From the NCBI RefSeq assembly GCF_965200405.1, contig NZ_OZ241356.1, positions 744,001 to 808,000 of the forward strand: a stretch of 64,000 nt of DNA. The letters are read 5' to 3'. Positions 8,717-16,345 of this stretch are shown piece after piece; the first letter of the stretch is position 1, and each line of letters opens with the position of its first letter. The stretch comes from Glacieibacterium sp965200405 (GTDB lineage Bacteria; Pseudomonadota; Alphaproteobacteria; Sphingomonadales; Sphingomonadaceae). The notes under the pieces were generated by a model. The model was not told the origin of the DNA. It ran no database searches and worked only from the letters and a program-made list of their open reading frames with translations. The translations under genes and the position numbers were made by a program.

Positions 8717-9575
8717 CCAGGCGCGGCTTAACGGGCCGTCCGCTACGCTCGACCGCCGGATCCACGCGATCCGGGCGGACCTAGCCGATATCCGACTTGC
8801 CGACCGTATCGTCGCACCGCATTTCAGTGCAGGCGTCGATCTGGCTGCGATCTTGCCGGAGACGCCGGTACGCGCAGCCGGGTCGGCAAGTTCGATTGCC
8901 GTGTCCACACTATTATACGGCGAGACGTTCACGGTGTTCGACCGCACGCCGGAATGGATGTGGGGCCAGTGCGGGGTCGATGGCTATGTTGGTTGGGTTG
9001 CCGCGTCAGCACTAGCCGCGCCGGTCCCGCTTCTCGTCCAGCGCATTACCAGCGACGCGCTGTTGTTCGCAGCGCCTTCGATCAAGGCCACGGTCGTCGG
9101 CAATCTGCCGATCAACGCCCATATTGCCGCGATATCGGAGAGTGGCGATTTCCTAGAAGTAGCGACATCCACCGGCGCATCGTGGTTGCACCGTCGCTAT
9201 ACTGCGCCGTTGACGGGCGATTCAGTAGAACTTGCTCGGCAATTTGTAGGTACGCCGTATCGGTGGGGCGGGCGGTCGCGCAGCGGGATCGATTGTTCGG
9301 GCCTGACTCAAGCGGTGCTGCTTGCGCATGGTATTCCCTGCCCTCGCGATAGCGATCAGCAACGGGCTGCCTTCGCGCCTATCGCGTCTGGCGAGCAGCG
9401 CCGCGGCGATTTGGCCTTTTTCCCCGGACACGTTGGAATCATGGTGGATAATGAGCTTTTGCTGCATGCAAATGCCTTTTGGATGACCACTTTGATCGAA
9501 CCGTTGGACGCCGTCGTCGCCCGCTTGCGCCCGCAGATCGAAGCTCCGCTTCTGGGCTTCGTTCGGCCCTTGTAG
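8664..9575 (+). CDS. NlpC/P60 (C40) cell-wall hydrolase with SH3-like domains
   Basis: Predicted peptidoglycan endopeptidase of 303 aa. The N-terminal part (residues about 50-185) reads as two bacterial SH3-like modules (LLYGETFTVFD...VGWVAASAL and a second repeat). The C-terminal C40 domain has RSGIDCSGLTQ with nucleophile Cys211 and GHVGIM with His256. No signal peptide is evident, as is common for this subfamily. The only in-frame ATG before the conserved region is at 8664, inside the MarR gene, giving an unusually long 53-base overlap. A later non-ATG start is possible. Base composition is lower than in the neighbouring operons. Confidence 0.85.
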   Translation: MNFPSLSTAPKPRAPVTSQARLNGPSATLDRRIHAIRADLADIRLADRIVAPHFSAGVDLAAILPETPVRAAGSASSIAVSTLLYGETFTVFDRTPEWMWGQCGVDGYVGWVAASALAAPVPLLVQRITSDALLFAAPSIKATVVGNLPINAHIAAISESGDFLEVATSTGASWLHRRYTAPLTGDSVELARQFVGTPYRWGGRSRSGIDCSGLTQAVLLAHGIPCPRDSDQQRAAFAPIASGEQRRGDLAFFPGHVGIMVDNELLLHANAFWMTTLIEPLDAVVARLRPQIEAPLLGFVRPL

Positions 9576-9650
9576 GGCATTAATCCACTCGCTATAGGCC
9601 CGATTGGGGGCTGGCCTGCCGTAATGAAAGTTACGGTGGCGTTAGCAAAG

Positions 9651-9690
9651 CCGGCGGCTTCGCCGGTGGTCTCGTCGGCGATCATCGCCG
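9651..9690 (+). promoter_or_regulatory. Two hairpins in the dksA leader
   Basis: CCGGCG-GCTT-CGCCGG (9651-9666) and CGGCGATCATCGCCG (9676-9690) form two tandem stem-loops between the NlpC/P60 gene and dksA. Neither has a U-tract. They may end upstream transcription or shape the dksA leader. Which of the two cannot be told from sequence. Confidence 0.35.
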
Positions 9691-9714
9691 GCGAAAGGGT
9701 CGGGAGTGGCGCGA

Positions 9715-10203
9715 ATGTCGGCAACGGCGGTGCTGAACGCGGCGAGCGAAAATTCTGCTATCGATGAAGGCGAGGTTTCAGTCGTCGCCGGGGTGCGGTT
9801 ACCCCAGGACTATCGGCCATCGGCCGATGAAAGCTTCATGAATCCACGACAGCTCGCATATTTTCGCGCGAAGCTGCTCGCGTGGAAGGACGAGATTCAC
9901 CGCGAGACTAAGGAGACACTCGCGACCCTCCAGTCAGAATCGCTGCGCGAACCCGATGTCAACGATCGCGCATCGAGCGAGACCGACTGGTCGATCGAGC
10001 TGCGTACCAGAGATCGGCAGCGCAAGCTGACCTCCAAGATCGACGCTGCCCTGCGGCGGATCGAGACTGGCGAGTATGGCTATTGCGAAGTCACCGGCGA
10101 GCCGATCTCGCTGCAGCGCCTGGAAGCCCGCGCCATCGCGACGATGACGTTGGAAGCGCAGGAGCGGCATGAGCGGCTGGAGAAGGTGACGCGCGAGGAA
10201 TAG
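9715..10203 (+). CDS. dksA: DksA-type RNA polymerase-binding regulator (single-Cys form)
   Basis: Secondary-channel regulator of 162 aa that works with ppGpp on RNA polymerase. The coiled coil (residues about 40-115) carries the tip motif DVNDRA, matching the catalytic DxxDxA of DksA. The zinc-finger region keeps only one of four cysteines: Cys124 in YGYCEVTGEP, with Thr, Thr and Ala where the other three should be. Such Cys-poor forms are known in alphaproteobacteria and in Pseudomonas DksA2. Start chosen at ATG 9715, with GGGAG ahead of it, instead of the in-frame GTG at 9706. Confidence 0.93.
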   Translation: MSATAVLNAASENSAIDEGEVSVVAGVRLPQDYRPSADESFMNPRQLAYFRAKLLAWKDEIHRETKETLATLQSESLREPDVNDRASSETDWSIELRTRDRQRKLTSKIDAALRRIETGEYGYCEVTGEPISLQRLEARAIATMTLEAQERHERLEKVTREE

Positions 10204-10225
10204 CGCCTCGCGCGCCGGCCCTCGC

Positions 10226-10384
10226 CTAGTGCTGGCGGGACATCTCTTCCTTGAGGCGAAGCTTCTCGCGCTTCAGTTCGGCAATGCGGGCGCTGTCCGG
10301 CAGCGGACGCTGCCCTTCCTGGCTTAACGACGTATCGAGCAGCGCGTGACGGGCGGCGAGCGAGGCGAAATGTCCATTGGGCAT
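10226..10384 (-). CDS. DUF465/YdcH-like small protein
   Basis: A 52-aa charged helical protein. The pattern SLAARHALLD followed by RIAELKREKLRLKEEM is typical of DUF465 (YdcH), small coiled-coil proteins of unknown role common in alphaproteobacteria. The ATG at 10384 was chosen because the family starts near this point. The longer frame upstream adds unconserved residues. It is divergent from a second DUF465-like gene 204 bases away. Confidence 0.75.
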   Translation of the reverse strand: MPNGHFASLAARHALLDTSLSQEGQRPLPDSARIAELKREKLRLKEEMSRQH

Positions 10385-10588
10385 TGGTGGAAATCCCTTG
10401 CTTAACGGCTTCGGCTTGAACGAACAGAACACAGCCTAGCTGCCTTGTCTTGATTGATTTTTCAGCGGCACGACGAACCCCAGCTTTAGCCGGACAGGCT
10501 GCGCGCATACCCCATATGCAGTATCGTCGTTGGTCTGCCGGTTACCGCCGTGCTAACGACTCGCGGGGCAATCGAAGCGGGGCGGCGA

Positions 10589-10786
10589 GTGGACAGCGTT
10601 GAACTGCAAGCGCGCCTCGAAGCGCTGACGCACGAGCACCGCGATCTGGATGTTGCCATCGATGCATTGCGCGCCCGGGTCGGTCATGACCAGATCCAGC
10701 TGGCTCGCCTGAAAAAGCGCAAGCTGCGGTTGCGCGACGACATCGCGCACTGCCAGGACATGCTGATCCCCGACATCATCGCCTGA
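10589..10786 (+). CDS. Second DUF465/YdcH-like small protein
   Basis: A 65-aa helical protein with the DUF465 pattern: LEALTHEHRDLDVAI followed by LARLKKRKLRLRDDI. It starts with GTG, preceded by a GGGGCGG stretch, and an upstream in-frame ATG-less extension is possible. It is not identical to the divergent paralogue at 10226-10384, so the two are probably old duplicates. Function unknown. Confidence 0.7.
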   Translation: MDSVELQARLEALTHEHRDLDVAIDALRARVGHDQIQLARLKKRKLRLRDDIAHCQDMLIPDIIA

Positions 10787-10851
10787 CGTTCGCTGTGAGT
10801 ATCCGCGCCGCGATGTGCTAGGGTCTCCCCGTTCTTCCTGGGGAGGTAGAC

Positions 10852-11415
10852 ATGAAGGCGATATTGACGGTCCTGCTGCTGTGTGCGGCGGGGCCGGCGG
10901 CTGCATCTGCGGCAATCATCGGCAGTGGTTATGGCCATGACTGCTACATCGCAGCACGGCTCGGCCACGGCGGTCGTGGTGGTCTCGAGGCCTGTAACAA
11001 GGCGATCGAACTGGAGGCGCAAAGCCATCAGGAACGCGCCGCAACGTTCGTCAATCGCGGCATCGTGCGGATGCAGAGCAACGAATTGGTGGGTGCTATT
11101 GCCGATTTCGACGCGGCTATCCGGGCGCGGCCCGAGACGGCCGAGGCCTATATCAACAAGGGTATCGCGGTCTTCCACCTCGGTGGTCGCGACCATGATG
11201 CGATCCAGTTGCTGACCCAGGGGATCGAGCGCAGCCCCGAACAGCCTGAGGTCGCCTATTACGTGCGCGGCATCGCCAACGAGCAGATCGGCGAGATGCG
11301 CAACGCCTATGAGGATTATTCGCGCGCCGCGGCGCTGAAGCCGGGCTGGGCCGAACCGATCTCCCAGCTCCAGCGCTTTTCCGTGCAGCGCAGGTCCGCC
11401 GGCTTGGCGGCCTGA
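10852..11415 (+). CDS. Exported TPR-repeat protein
   Basis: A 187-aa protein with a cleavable signal peptide (MKAILTVLLLCAAGPAAASA) followed by three to four tetratricopeptide repeats between residues about 60 and 175. The repeats are recognisable by the alternating Ala/Gly/Tyr/Pro pattern (RGIVRMQSNELVGAIADFD; NKGIAVFHLGGRDHDAIQ). A good GGGGAGG ribosome site sits 6 bases before the ATG. It probably acts as a periplasmic scaffold or lipoprotein-free adaptor. No partner gene is adjacent. Confidence 0.8.
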   Translation: MKAILTVLLLCAAGPAAASAAIIGSGYGHDCYIAARLGHGGRGGLEACNKAIELEAQSHQERAATFVNRGIVRMQSNELVGAIADFDAAIRARPETAEAYINKGIAVFHLGGRDHDAIQLLTQGIERSPEQPEVAYYVRGIANEQIGEMRNAYEDYSRAAALKPGWAEPISQLQRFSVQRRSAGLAA

Positions 11416-11421
11416 GACGTA

Positions 11422-11447
11422 CCCGGCCCCCGATGAGGAGGGCCGGG
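11422..11447. terminator. Hairpin between convergent genes
   Basis: An 8-bp perfect stem, CCCGGCCC (11422-11429) with GGGCCGGG (11440-11447) and a 10-base loop, lies between the convergent TPR gene and the hsp20 gene. It has no U-run. It could serve as a bidirectional terminator. Confidence 0.5.
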
Positions 11448-11460
11448 ACAATCGGGCTAT

Positions 11461-11940
11461 TTACTCGGCAGCGAGCTTCTGGCCCTCGATGACGCCGGAA
11501 TTGGCGGCAAGCGGAGCGCCGATCTCGACCTTGCGGGGCTTCTTGTGCTCAGGGATCTCGCGAACCAGCGATACCGTCAGCAAGCCGTTCTCGAAGCCGG
11601 CACCGGTCACCTTGATGGTATCGGCAAGCTGGAAGCGGCGCTCGAAAGCGCGCTTGGCGATGCCGCGGTGCAGGAAGGTGCGCTCGGCCTCATTGGCTTC
11701 GTCGGCAGCCTTGCCGGTGACGATCAGCGTGTTCTCCTGAACGGTCAGGTCAAGCTCGTCCTGGGAAAAGCCGGCGGCTGCCATGGTGATACGGTAGGCA
11801 CCATCGCCGACCTTCTCGATGTTATAGGGCGGGTAGCCGCTGTCGGCACTGTCGCCACGGTTGGCGAAATCGACCAGCCGGTTGAGGTTCTCATAACCGA
11901 CCGAGGCACGGAGCAGCGGGGAAATATCGAATGCACGCAT
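11461..11940 (-). CDS. Small heat-shock protein, Hsp20/IbpA family
   Basis: ATP-independent holdase chaperone of 159 aa. The alpha-crystallin domain spans residues about 33-130. It contains YNIEKVGDGAYRITMAAAGF, ENTLIVTGK and the closing GFENGLLTVSLVREIPE, with the GLL triad. The C-terminal tail has a basic IPEHKKPRKVEI segment. The start is the ATG at 11940 because AAAGGA then lies 8 bases upstream. An ATG nine bases earlier would abut the ribosome site. Upstream lie a heat-shock promoter and a ROSE-like leader, so it is expected to be strongly heat-induced at both levels. Confidence 0.93.
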   Translation of the reverse strand: MRAFDISPLLRASVGYENLNRLVDFANRGDSADSGYPPYNIEKVGDGAYRITMAAAGFSQDELDLTVQENTLIVTGKAADEANEAERTFLHRGIAKRAFERRFQLADTIKVTGAGFENGLLTVSLVREIPEHKKPRKVEIGAPLAANSGVIEGQKLAAE

Positions 11941-12022
11941 GTCTATCATCCTTTCAAAGCAATGACTTGACCTCCGCCATCAAGGCCGGAGGCCGATCCG
12001 GGTCCCAAAGGCAACCCGAACG
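11941..12022 (-). ncRNA. ROSE-type RNA thermometer in the hsp20 leader
   Basis: The transcript just before the hsp20 start reads UUGCU (complement of 11958-11962), then UUGAA, then AGGAU (complement of 11948-11952). UUGCU against AGGAU gives the ROSE-type pairing U-A, C-G, a G-G mismatch, U-A and U-U that covers the Shine-Dalgarno sequence at low temperature. Upstream in the leader is a second GC-rich hairpin (GGCCTCCGGCC). Position, gene family and taxon all fit ROSE elements, which control ibpA-type genes in alphaproteobacteria. Confidence 0.75.
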
Positions 12023-12028
12023 ATACGG

Positions 12029-12057
12029 AATCTAGGAAGCGTTTGCAGGGCTTCAAG
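12029..12057 (-). promoter_or_regulatory. Sigma-32 (RpoH) type promoter of hsp20
   Basis: On the minus strand CTTGAAG (12051-12057) is followed after 14 bases by CCTAGATT (12029-12036). This matches the heat-shock promoter pattern CTTGAAA-N13/14-CCCCAT-T closely. The expected transcription start, just downstream, gives a leader of about 80 bases, the right size for the ROSE element. Confidence 0.75.
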
Positions 12058-12098
12058 AGGCGGTTGCGGGCGGTGCAGGCGCGACGTAATCAAACGCC

Positions 12099-12509
12099 AT
12101 GACACCGCTGTTCCATCTCGCCTTTCCCGTCGACGACCTGGCTGCTGCACGCGCCTTCTACGGTGGCGTCATCGGTTGTCCGGAGGGCCGATCTTCCGAC
12201 GAGTGGATCGACTTCGACTTTCACGGCCACCAGCTGGTGGCGCACCTCGCCCCGCGCGGCGCCCGGTCCAGCAATCCGGTCGACGGCCATGACGTGCCGG
12301 TGCCGCACTTCGGCCTGGTGCTCGACCTGCCGGAATGGGAGGCGCTGCGCGATCGTTTGCAGGCCGCCGGCACCGCATTCGTGATCGAACCGCACATCCG
12401 CTTCCCGGGGCTGCCGGGCGAGCAGGCGACGATGTTCCTGCACGATCCGGCGGGCAACGCGCTTGAGTTCAAGGCATTTGCGGACATCGGGCAGCTGTTC
12501 GCGAAGTAG
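12099..12509 (+). CDS. VOC (glyoxalase/bleomycin-resistance) family protein
   Basis: A 136-aa metalloprotein of the vicinal oxygen chelate fold. Two beta-alpha-beta-beta-beta modules can be followed: HLAFPVDDLAAARAFYGGVIGC with a likely metal His6, HQLVAHLAP, PHFGLVLDL, and MFLHDPAGNALEFK with the final metal Glu. The last motif is characteristic of dioxygenase- and lyase-like VOC members. Substrate unknown. No Shine-Dalgarno is obvious before the ATG. Confidence 0.82.
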   Translation: MTPLFHLAFPVDDLAAARAFYGGVIGCPEGRSSDEWIDFDFHGHQLVAHLAPRGARSSNPVDGHDVPVPHFGLVLDLPEWEALRDRLQAAGTAFVIEPHIRFPGLPGEQATMFLHDPAGNALEFKAFADIGQLFAK

Positions 12510-12524
12510 ATTCGCTTCTTCCTG

Positions 12525-12626
12525 GTCATCCCGGCGCATGCCGGGACCCATTCGGCGAGGCGGTGGTCGGGAGGCCTGCCACCCCCATTAGCGTGACTAA
12601 TGGGTCCCGGCATGCGCCGGGATGAC
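12525..12626. repeat. Dispersed palindromic repeat, copy 1
   Basis: Two perfectly complementary 28-base arms, 12525-12552 and 12599-12626, starting GTCATCCCGGCGCATGCCGG, enclose 46 bases of unique sequence. Each arm also folds on itself (CCCGGC-GCAT-GCCGGG). It sits between the convergent VOC and CoA-binding genes. Related copies lie at 58893-58992 and 62835-62936. Confidence 0.9.
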
Positions 12627-12661
12627 GGTTATAGCTTCAGCTAGACACGTGATAGCTTCAG

Positions 12662-13102
12662 TTAGGACGCGTCCGGCACGATCTTCGCCAACCCAAGCCG
12701 CCGCATCTCGATCTTGGGGCAACGGTCCATCACCACCTTGAGCCCGGCGGCTTCGGCCTTTGCCGCCGCTTCCGGGTTGATCACGCCGAGCTGCATCCAG
12801 ATCGCCTTGGCACCCACCGTGATCGCGTCGTCGACGATCGGGCCGACATCCTCGGAGCGGCGAAAGATATCGACGATATCGATCTGATCGCCGATCTGGC
12901 TCAGCTCGCGCCAGACAAACTCGCCGTGGACATGCTCGCCGGTGATGCGCGGATTGACGGGGATGACGCGGTAGCCATGCTCCTGCAATGCCGCCATGAC
13001 GCCCCAGCTGGCGCGGTTGGGCGAATCGGACGCCCCGACCATCGCGATGGTGCGGGCACCATTCAGCAGGTCGCGGATCTCGTCGTCGGTGGTCAGCGGC
13101 AT
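12662..13102 (-). CDS. CoA-binding domain protein (YccU-like)
   Basis: A 146-aa single-domain Rossmann protein of the CoA-binding (succinyl-CoA synthetase alpha N-terminal) type. The nucleotide loop is TIAMVGASDSPNRASWGVM, followed by GYRVIPVNP and AIWMQLGVINPEAAAKAEAAG, which is characteristic of the YccU family. Its cellular role is unknown. A GAGGA ribosome site precedes the ATG. It lies 18 bases downstream of mrp on the same strand, so it is probably the second gene of that operon. Confidence 0.87.
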   Translation of the reverse strand: MPLTTDDEIRDLLNGARTIAMVGASDSPNRASWGVMAALQEHGYRVIPVNPRITGEHVHGEFVWRELSQIGDQIDIVDIFRRSEDVGPIVDDAITVGAKAIWMQLGVINPEAAAKAEAAGLKVVMDRCPKIEMRRLGLAKIVPDAS

Positions 13103-13120
13103 CGAACAATCCTCTTCACG

Positions 13121-14137
13121 TCACAAACCCAGGCCGATGGCGACGCGTTCCGCGATCCCGGCGAACTCCGGCGCACTGCCGGGCTGCCCGGCATCGGACG
13201 CCAGGCGCAATGTCATGGTCAGCGGCACCGCGCCAAGGAAGGGCACGCCGAGCCCCTCCCCCAGGGCCGCCGCGCCGCCATGCCCGAAGATGTCGCTGCG
13301 CTCACCGCAATGCGGGCATACGAACGTGCTCATGTTCTCGACCATGCCGAGCACCGGCACCTTGACCTCATTGAACATCGCGATGGCGCGACGCGCATCG
13401 ATCAGTGCAAGATCCTGCGGCGTCGACACGACCACTGCGCCGCTGGGCTTGAGCTTTTGCGCCATGGTCAGCTGAATGTCGCCGGTGCCGGGCGGCAGGT
13501 CGATGACCAGTATGTCGAGAACGCCCCAATTGGCCTGTTCGATCATCTGCATCATCGCCGAGGCGGCCATCGGCCCGCGCCAGATCACCGCCTTGTCGGT
13601 CGCCATCATCATGCCGATCGACAGCGCCTTGATGCCGTGCGCCGTCATCGGCAGCAGCTTGCCGTCCTCCAGCTGGGCGCGGCCGGGGATGCCGAGGAGC
13701 GTCGGGACCGAAGGCCCGTAGATATCCGCATCGAGCAACCCGACCGCGAGCCCACGCTTCGCCAGTGCCACCGCGAGATTGGCGGCCACCGTCGACTTGC
13801 CGACACCGCCCTTGCCGCTGGCCACCGCGACCAGCCGCCGAATGCCGGGCACCGCACTGTCCTGCGCAACCGCGACCCCGGCGGGCGCCGCGGCCTTGTC
13901 GGCGGTCAGGATGATGCGAACGCCGGTGACGCGCGGCACCCGGCGCAGCGCCACCTCGACCTCGGCACGCAGGCGCTCGGCAACATCCTGCGTCAGGCCA
14001 TCGACCGACAGCACCAGCCCGGCAACACCGTCCTTCAGCCGCAAGCCACCGGCGCGACCGGTCTCCAACACGCTGCCGCCGCCGGAGGGATCGGCGATCC
14101 CCGCCAGTGCCGCGCCAACTTCTTCCCGATCGGGCAT
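13121..14137 (-). CDS. mrp: Mrp/ApbC-type iron-sulfur cluster carrier ATPase
   Basis: P-loop NTPase of 338 aa that carries and transfers [4Fe-4S] clusters to apoproteins. An N-terminal MIP18-like domain (residues 1-85) is followed by the deviant Walker A GKGGVGKST, then DADIYGPSVPTLLG, DLPPGTGDIQLT and the cluster-binding CPHCG (CxxC) in VENMSTFVCPHCGERS. These are all standard for Mrp. AGGA stands before the ATG. The gene is divergent from hflK. Confidence 0.95.
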   Translation of the reverse strand: MPDREEVGAALAGIADPSGGGSVLETGRAGGLRLKDGVAGLVLSVDGLTQDVAERLRAEVEVALRRVPRVTGVRIILTADKAAAPAGVAVAQDSAVPGIRRLVAVASGKGGVGKSTVAANLAVALAKRGLAVGLLDADIYGPSVPTLLGIPGRAQLEDGKLLPMTAHGIKALSIGMMMATDKAVIWRGPMAASAMMQMIEQANWGVLDILVIDLPPGTGDIQLTMAQKLKPSGAVVVSTPQDLALIDARRAIAMFNEVKVPVLGMVENMSTFVCPHCGERSDIFGHGGAAALGEGLGVPFLGAVPLTMTLRLASDAGQPGSAPEFAGIAERVAIGLGL

Positions 14138-14243
14138 TCAATTTCCTCTATAGGCGCGGCGTCGTGACATTTCGGAGCCATCTCGCAAATTGCGCGGGGC
14201 GTCGTATATAACAAGCACCATGCTACCCACCGCAGGAATCCTG

Positions 14244-15386
14244 ATGCCCTGGCAGAACAACAATGACAGCGGCGGTGCCGGCGGTGGAGGCCCCTGGGGC
14301 GGCTCCGGTGGTGGTGCCGGTGGCGGCTCTGGCGACGGCGGCAAGGGTTCCGGCGGCAGCGGCGGCCCACCGAAAAGCCCTTGGGGCGAAGGACCGCCGC
14401 GCCGGCCCAATCGTGGCCCGAACCGTGGCAACGTCACCGACTTCGACGCTTTCATTCGCCGCAGCCAGGAAAAGCTGCGTGGCTCGCTCCCGGGCGGCAA
14501 CGGCGGCGGTGGCGGCGGCTTCATGCCCTCCAACCGTATGTGGTCGCTGGGCATCGCGGCGGTCCTCGGCCTGTGGGTGGTGCTGACCTCGACCTACCGC
14601 GTCGATCCGCAGGAGCGCGGCGTAGTGATGCGCTTCGGTCGCTATGTCGAGACCACCGACCCGGGCTTTCATTTCAAGCTGCCCTCGCCGATCGACACGG
14701 TGATCAAGCCGCCGGTCGAGCAAATTCGCTCGGTCGACATTGGCGGCACCGATGGTTCGGCCGAGAATCTGATGCTGACGGGTGACCAGAACATCATCGA
14801 CATCGCCTATGCGGTGCGCTGGAAGATCAAGAACCCCGAGCTCTTCCTGTTCGAACTCGCCGAGCCCGAGCAGACCATCCGCGAGGTCGCCGAGTCCGCG
14901 ATGCGTGCCGAGATCGGTCATACGACGCTCAACGCCGCGATCGGCCCGCAGCGCGCCCAGATCGCCGACCAGGTCCGCGAGCGCATGCAGGACCTGCTCG
15001 ACAGCTATCGCGGCGGCATCGAGGTACGCGGCGTCGACATCAAGCAGGCCGACCCGCCCGCCGCCGTCGACGAGGCGTTCAAGAGCGTCTCGGCGGCCCA
15101 GCAATATGCGCAGCAGGCGCTGAACAACTCCCGCGGCTATGCCTCGCAGCTGGCCGCCGTCAGCCAGGGTGCCGCCGCTCAGTTCGATGCGGTCTATGCC
15201 CAGTACAAGCTGGCACCGGAGGTGACGCGCAAGCGAATCTATCTGGAAACCATGGAGTCGGTACTGGGCAAGGTCGACAAGACCTTCGTCGAGCCCGGCG
15301 GCGTGCAGGCCTATTTGCCGCTGCAGGAACTTCGCAAGCGAGCGGTTCCCGTCGAGGATCCTGCCGCTACGACCCCCAGCCGCTGA
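14244..15386 (+). CDS. hflK: FtsH protease modulator HflK
   Basis: Inner-membrane SPFH/prohibitin-domain protein of 380 aa that pairs with HflC and surrounds the FtsH protease. The first about 95 residues are a very glycine-rich, Pro/Arg-containing cytoplasmic tail. A membrane helix follows (MWSLGIAAVLGLWVVLTSTY, residues about 100-119), then the SPFH domain starting VDPQERGVVMRFGRYVETTDPGFHFKLP and a long helical segment. The start MPWQNNNDS was chosen because AGGA lies 6 bases ahead of ATG 14244. A longer frame begins upstream. Followed after 14 bases by hflC. Confidence 0.95.
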   Translation: MPWQNNNDSGGAGGGGPWGGSGGGAGGGSGDGGKGSGGSGGPPKSPWGEGPPRRPNRGPNRGNVTDFDAFIRRSQEKLRGSLPGGNGGGGGGFMPSNRMWSLGIAAVLGLWVVLTSTYRVDPQERGVVMRFGRYVETTDPGFHFKLPSPIDTVIKPPVEQIRSVDIGGTDGSAENLMLTGDQNIIDIAYAVRWKIKNPELFLFELAEPEQTIREVAESAMRAEIGHTTLNAAIGPQRAQIADQVRERMQDLLDSYRGGIEVRGVDIKQADPPAAVDEAFKSVSAAQQYAQQALNNSRGYASQLAAVSQGAAAQFDAVYAQYKLAPEVTRKRIYLETMESVLGKVDKTFVEPGGVQAYLPLQELRKRAVPVEDPAATTPSR

Positions 15387-15400
15387 TTGATCGGCAGACC

Positions 15401-16246
15401 ATGAACCTCACGCGTAACCCGATCGTCTGGGCGATCCTCGCCTTCGCACTTGTCGTGATCGGCATGTCGACCTTGTACACCGTGCCGGAGACCCGGCAGG
15501 CGGTTGTCCTTCGTCTCGACCGGCCGGTTCGCATCGTCAACGCCTATGACCCGCGCGCGAGCTTCGGCCGGACCGACGCCGGCCTGGTGGCGAAATGGCC
15601 GTTCGTCGAGACCGTGCGCTTCGTCGACAAGCGTGTCCTCGACCTCGACATGCCCGAGCAGACGGTGCTGTCGACCGATCAGCTTCGGCTGGTGGTCGAT
15701 GCGTTCGCGCGCTTCCGGATCGTCGATCCGCTGCGGATGATCCAGACCGTCGGCACCGAGGATCGCGTTGCCGAGGCGCTCGCGCGCATTCTTGGCTCGC
15801 GGCTTCGCAACGAGCTCGGCAAGCAGCCGTTCGCTGCGCTGCTCAGCCCGGAGCGTTCGGAGTTGATGGAGGATATTCAGCAGAGCGTGAACCGCCAGGC
15901 ACGCCAATACGGTGCCGAGATCCTCGACGTGCGGATCAAGCGCGCCGACCTGCCGACAGGCGCGCCACTCGATTCCGCTTATTCGCGCATGCGCTCGGCG
16001 CGTGAGCAGGAAGCGCTCAATATCCGCGCCCAGGGCGACAAGCAGGCCCAGCTGATTCGTGCTGCGGCAGAGGCCCAGGCCGCGCAGATCTATGCTGCGA
16101 GCTTCGGCAAGGATCCGGACTTTTATGCCTTCTACCGGGCGATGGACGCGTATCGGAAGACGTTCAAGGACAGCAGCACGACGATGGTCCTGTCGACCGG
16201 CAACGAGTTCATGCGCGAGTTCGAAGGTCGCAAGCCGGCGCGGTGA
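15401..16246 (+). CDS. hflC: FtsH protease modulator HflC
   Basis: Partner of HflK, 281 aa. It has an N-terminal membrane anchor (residues about 8-27) and an SPFH domain beginning VPETRQAVVLRLDRPVR. The conserved RSAREQEALNIRAQGDKQAQ helical region follows, and the C terminus (DFYAFYRAMDAYRKTF) is characteristic of HflC. Together the two form the periplasmic cage that limits FtsH access to membrane proteins. The degP gene 99 bases downstream completes a membrane quality-control cluster. Confidence 0.95.
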   Translation: MNLTRNPIVWAILAFALVVIGMSTLYTVPETRQAVVLRLDRPVRIVNAYDPRASFGRTDAGLVAKWPFVETVRFVDKRVLDLDMPEQTVLSTDQLRLVVDAFARFRIVDPLRMIQTVGTEDRVAEALARILGSRLRNELGKQPFAALLSPERSELMEDIQQSVNRQARQYGAEILDVRIKRADLPTGAPLDSAYSRMRSAREQEALNIRAQGDKQAQLIRAAAEAQAAQIYAASFGKDPDFYAFYRAMDAYRKTFKDSSTTMVLSTGNEFMREFEGRKPAR

Positions 16247-16345
16247 TCTGTCCCAGTCGAAATTTCTTGCCTGTGATATAAATGCACCGTTAAGGCGCGA
16301 TCCAACATTGCGTATCCTGTATCCTCGCCGAAAGGTCTCCCAAGC

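Noticed and set aside
12525..12660. CRISPR-like repeats
   Set aside because: The repeats are inverted, not direct, with only two arms per locus and no cas genes in the window.
14223..15104. 293-codon minus-strand frame opposite hflK
   Set aside because: Composition is that of an antisense frame and HflK motifs on the plus strand are unambiguous.
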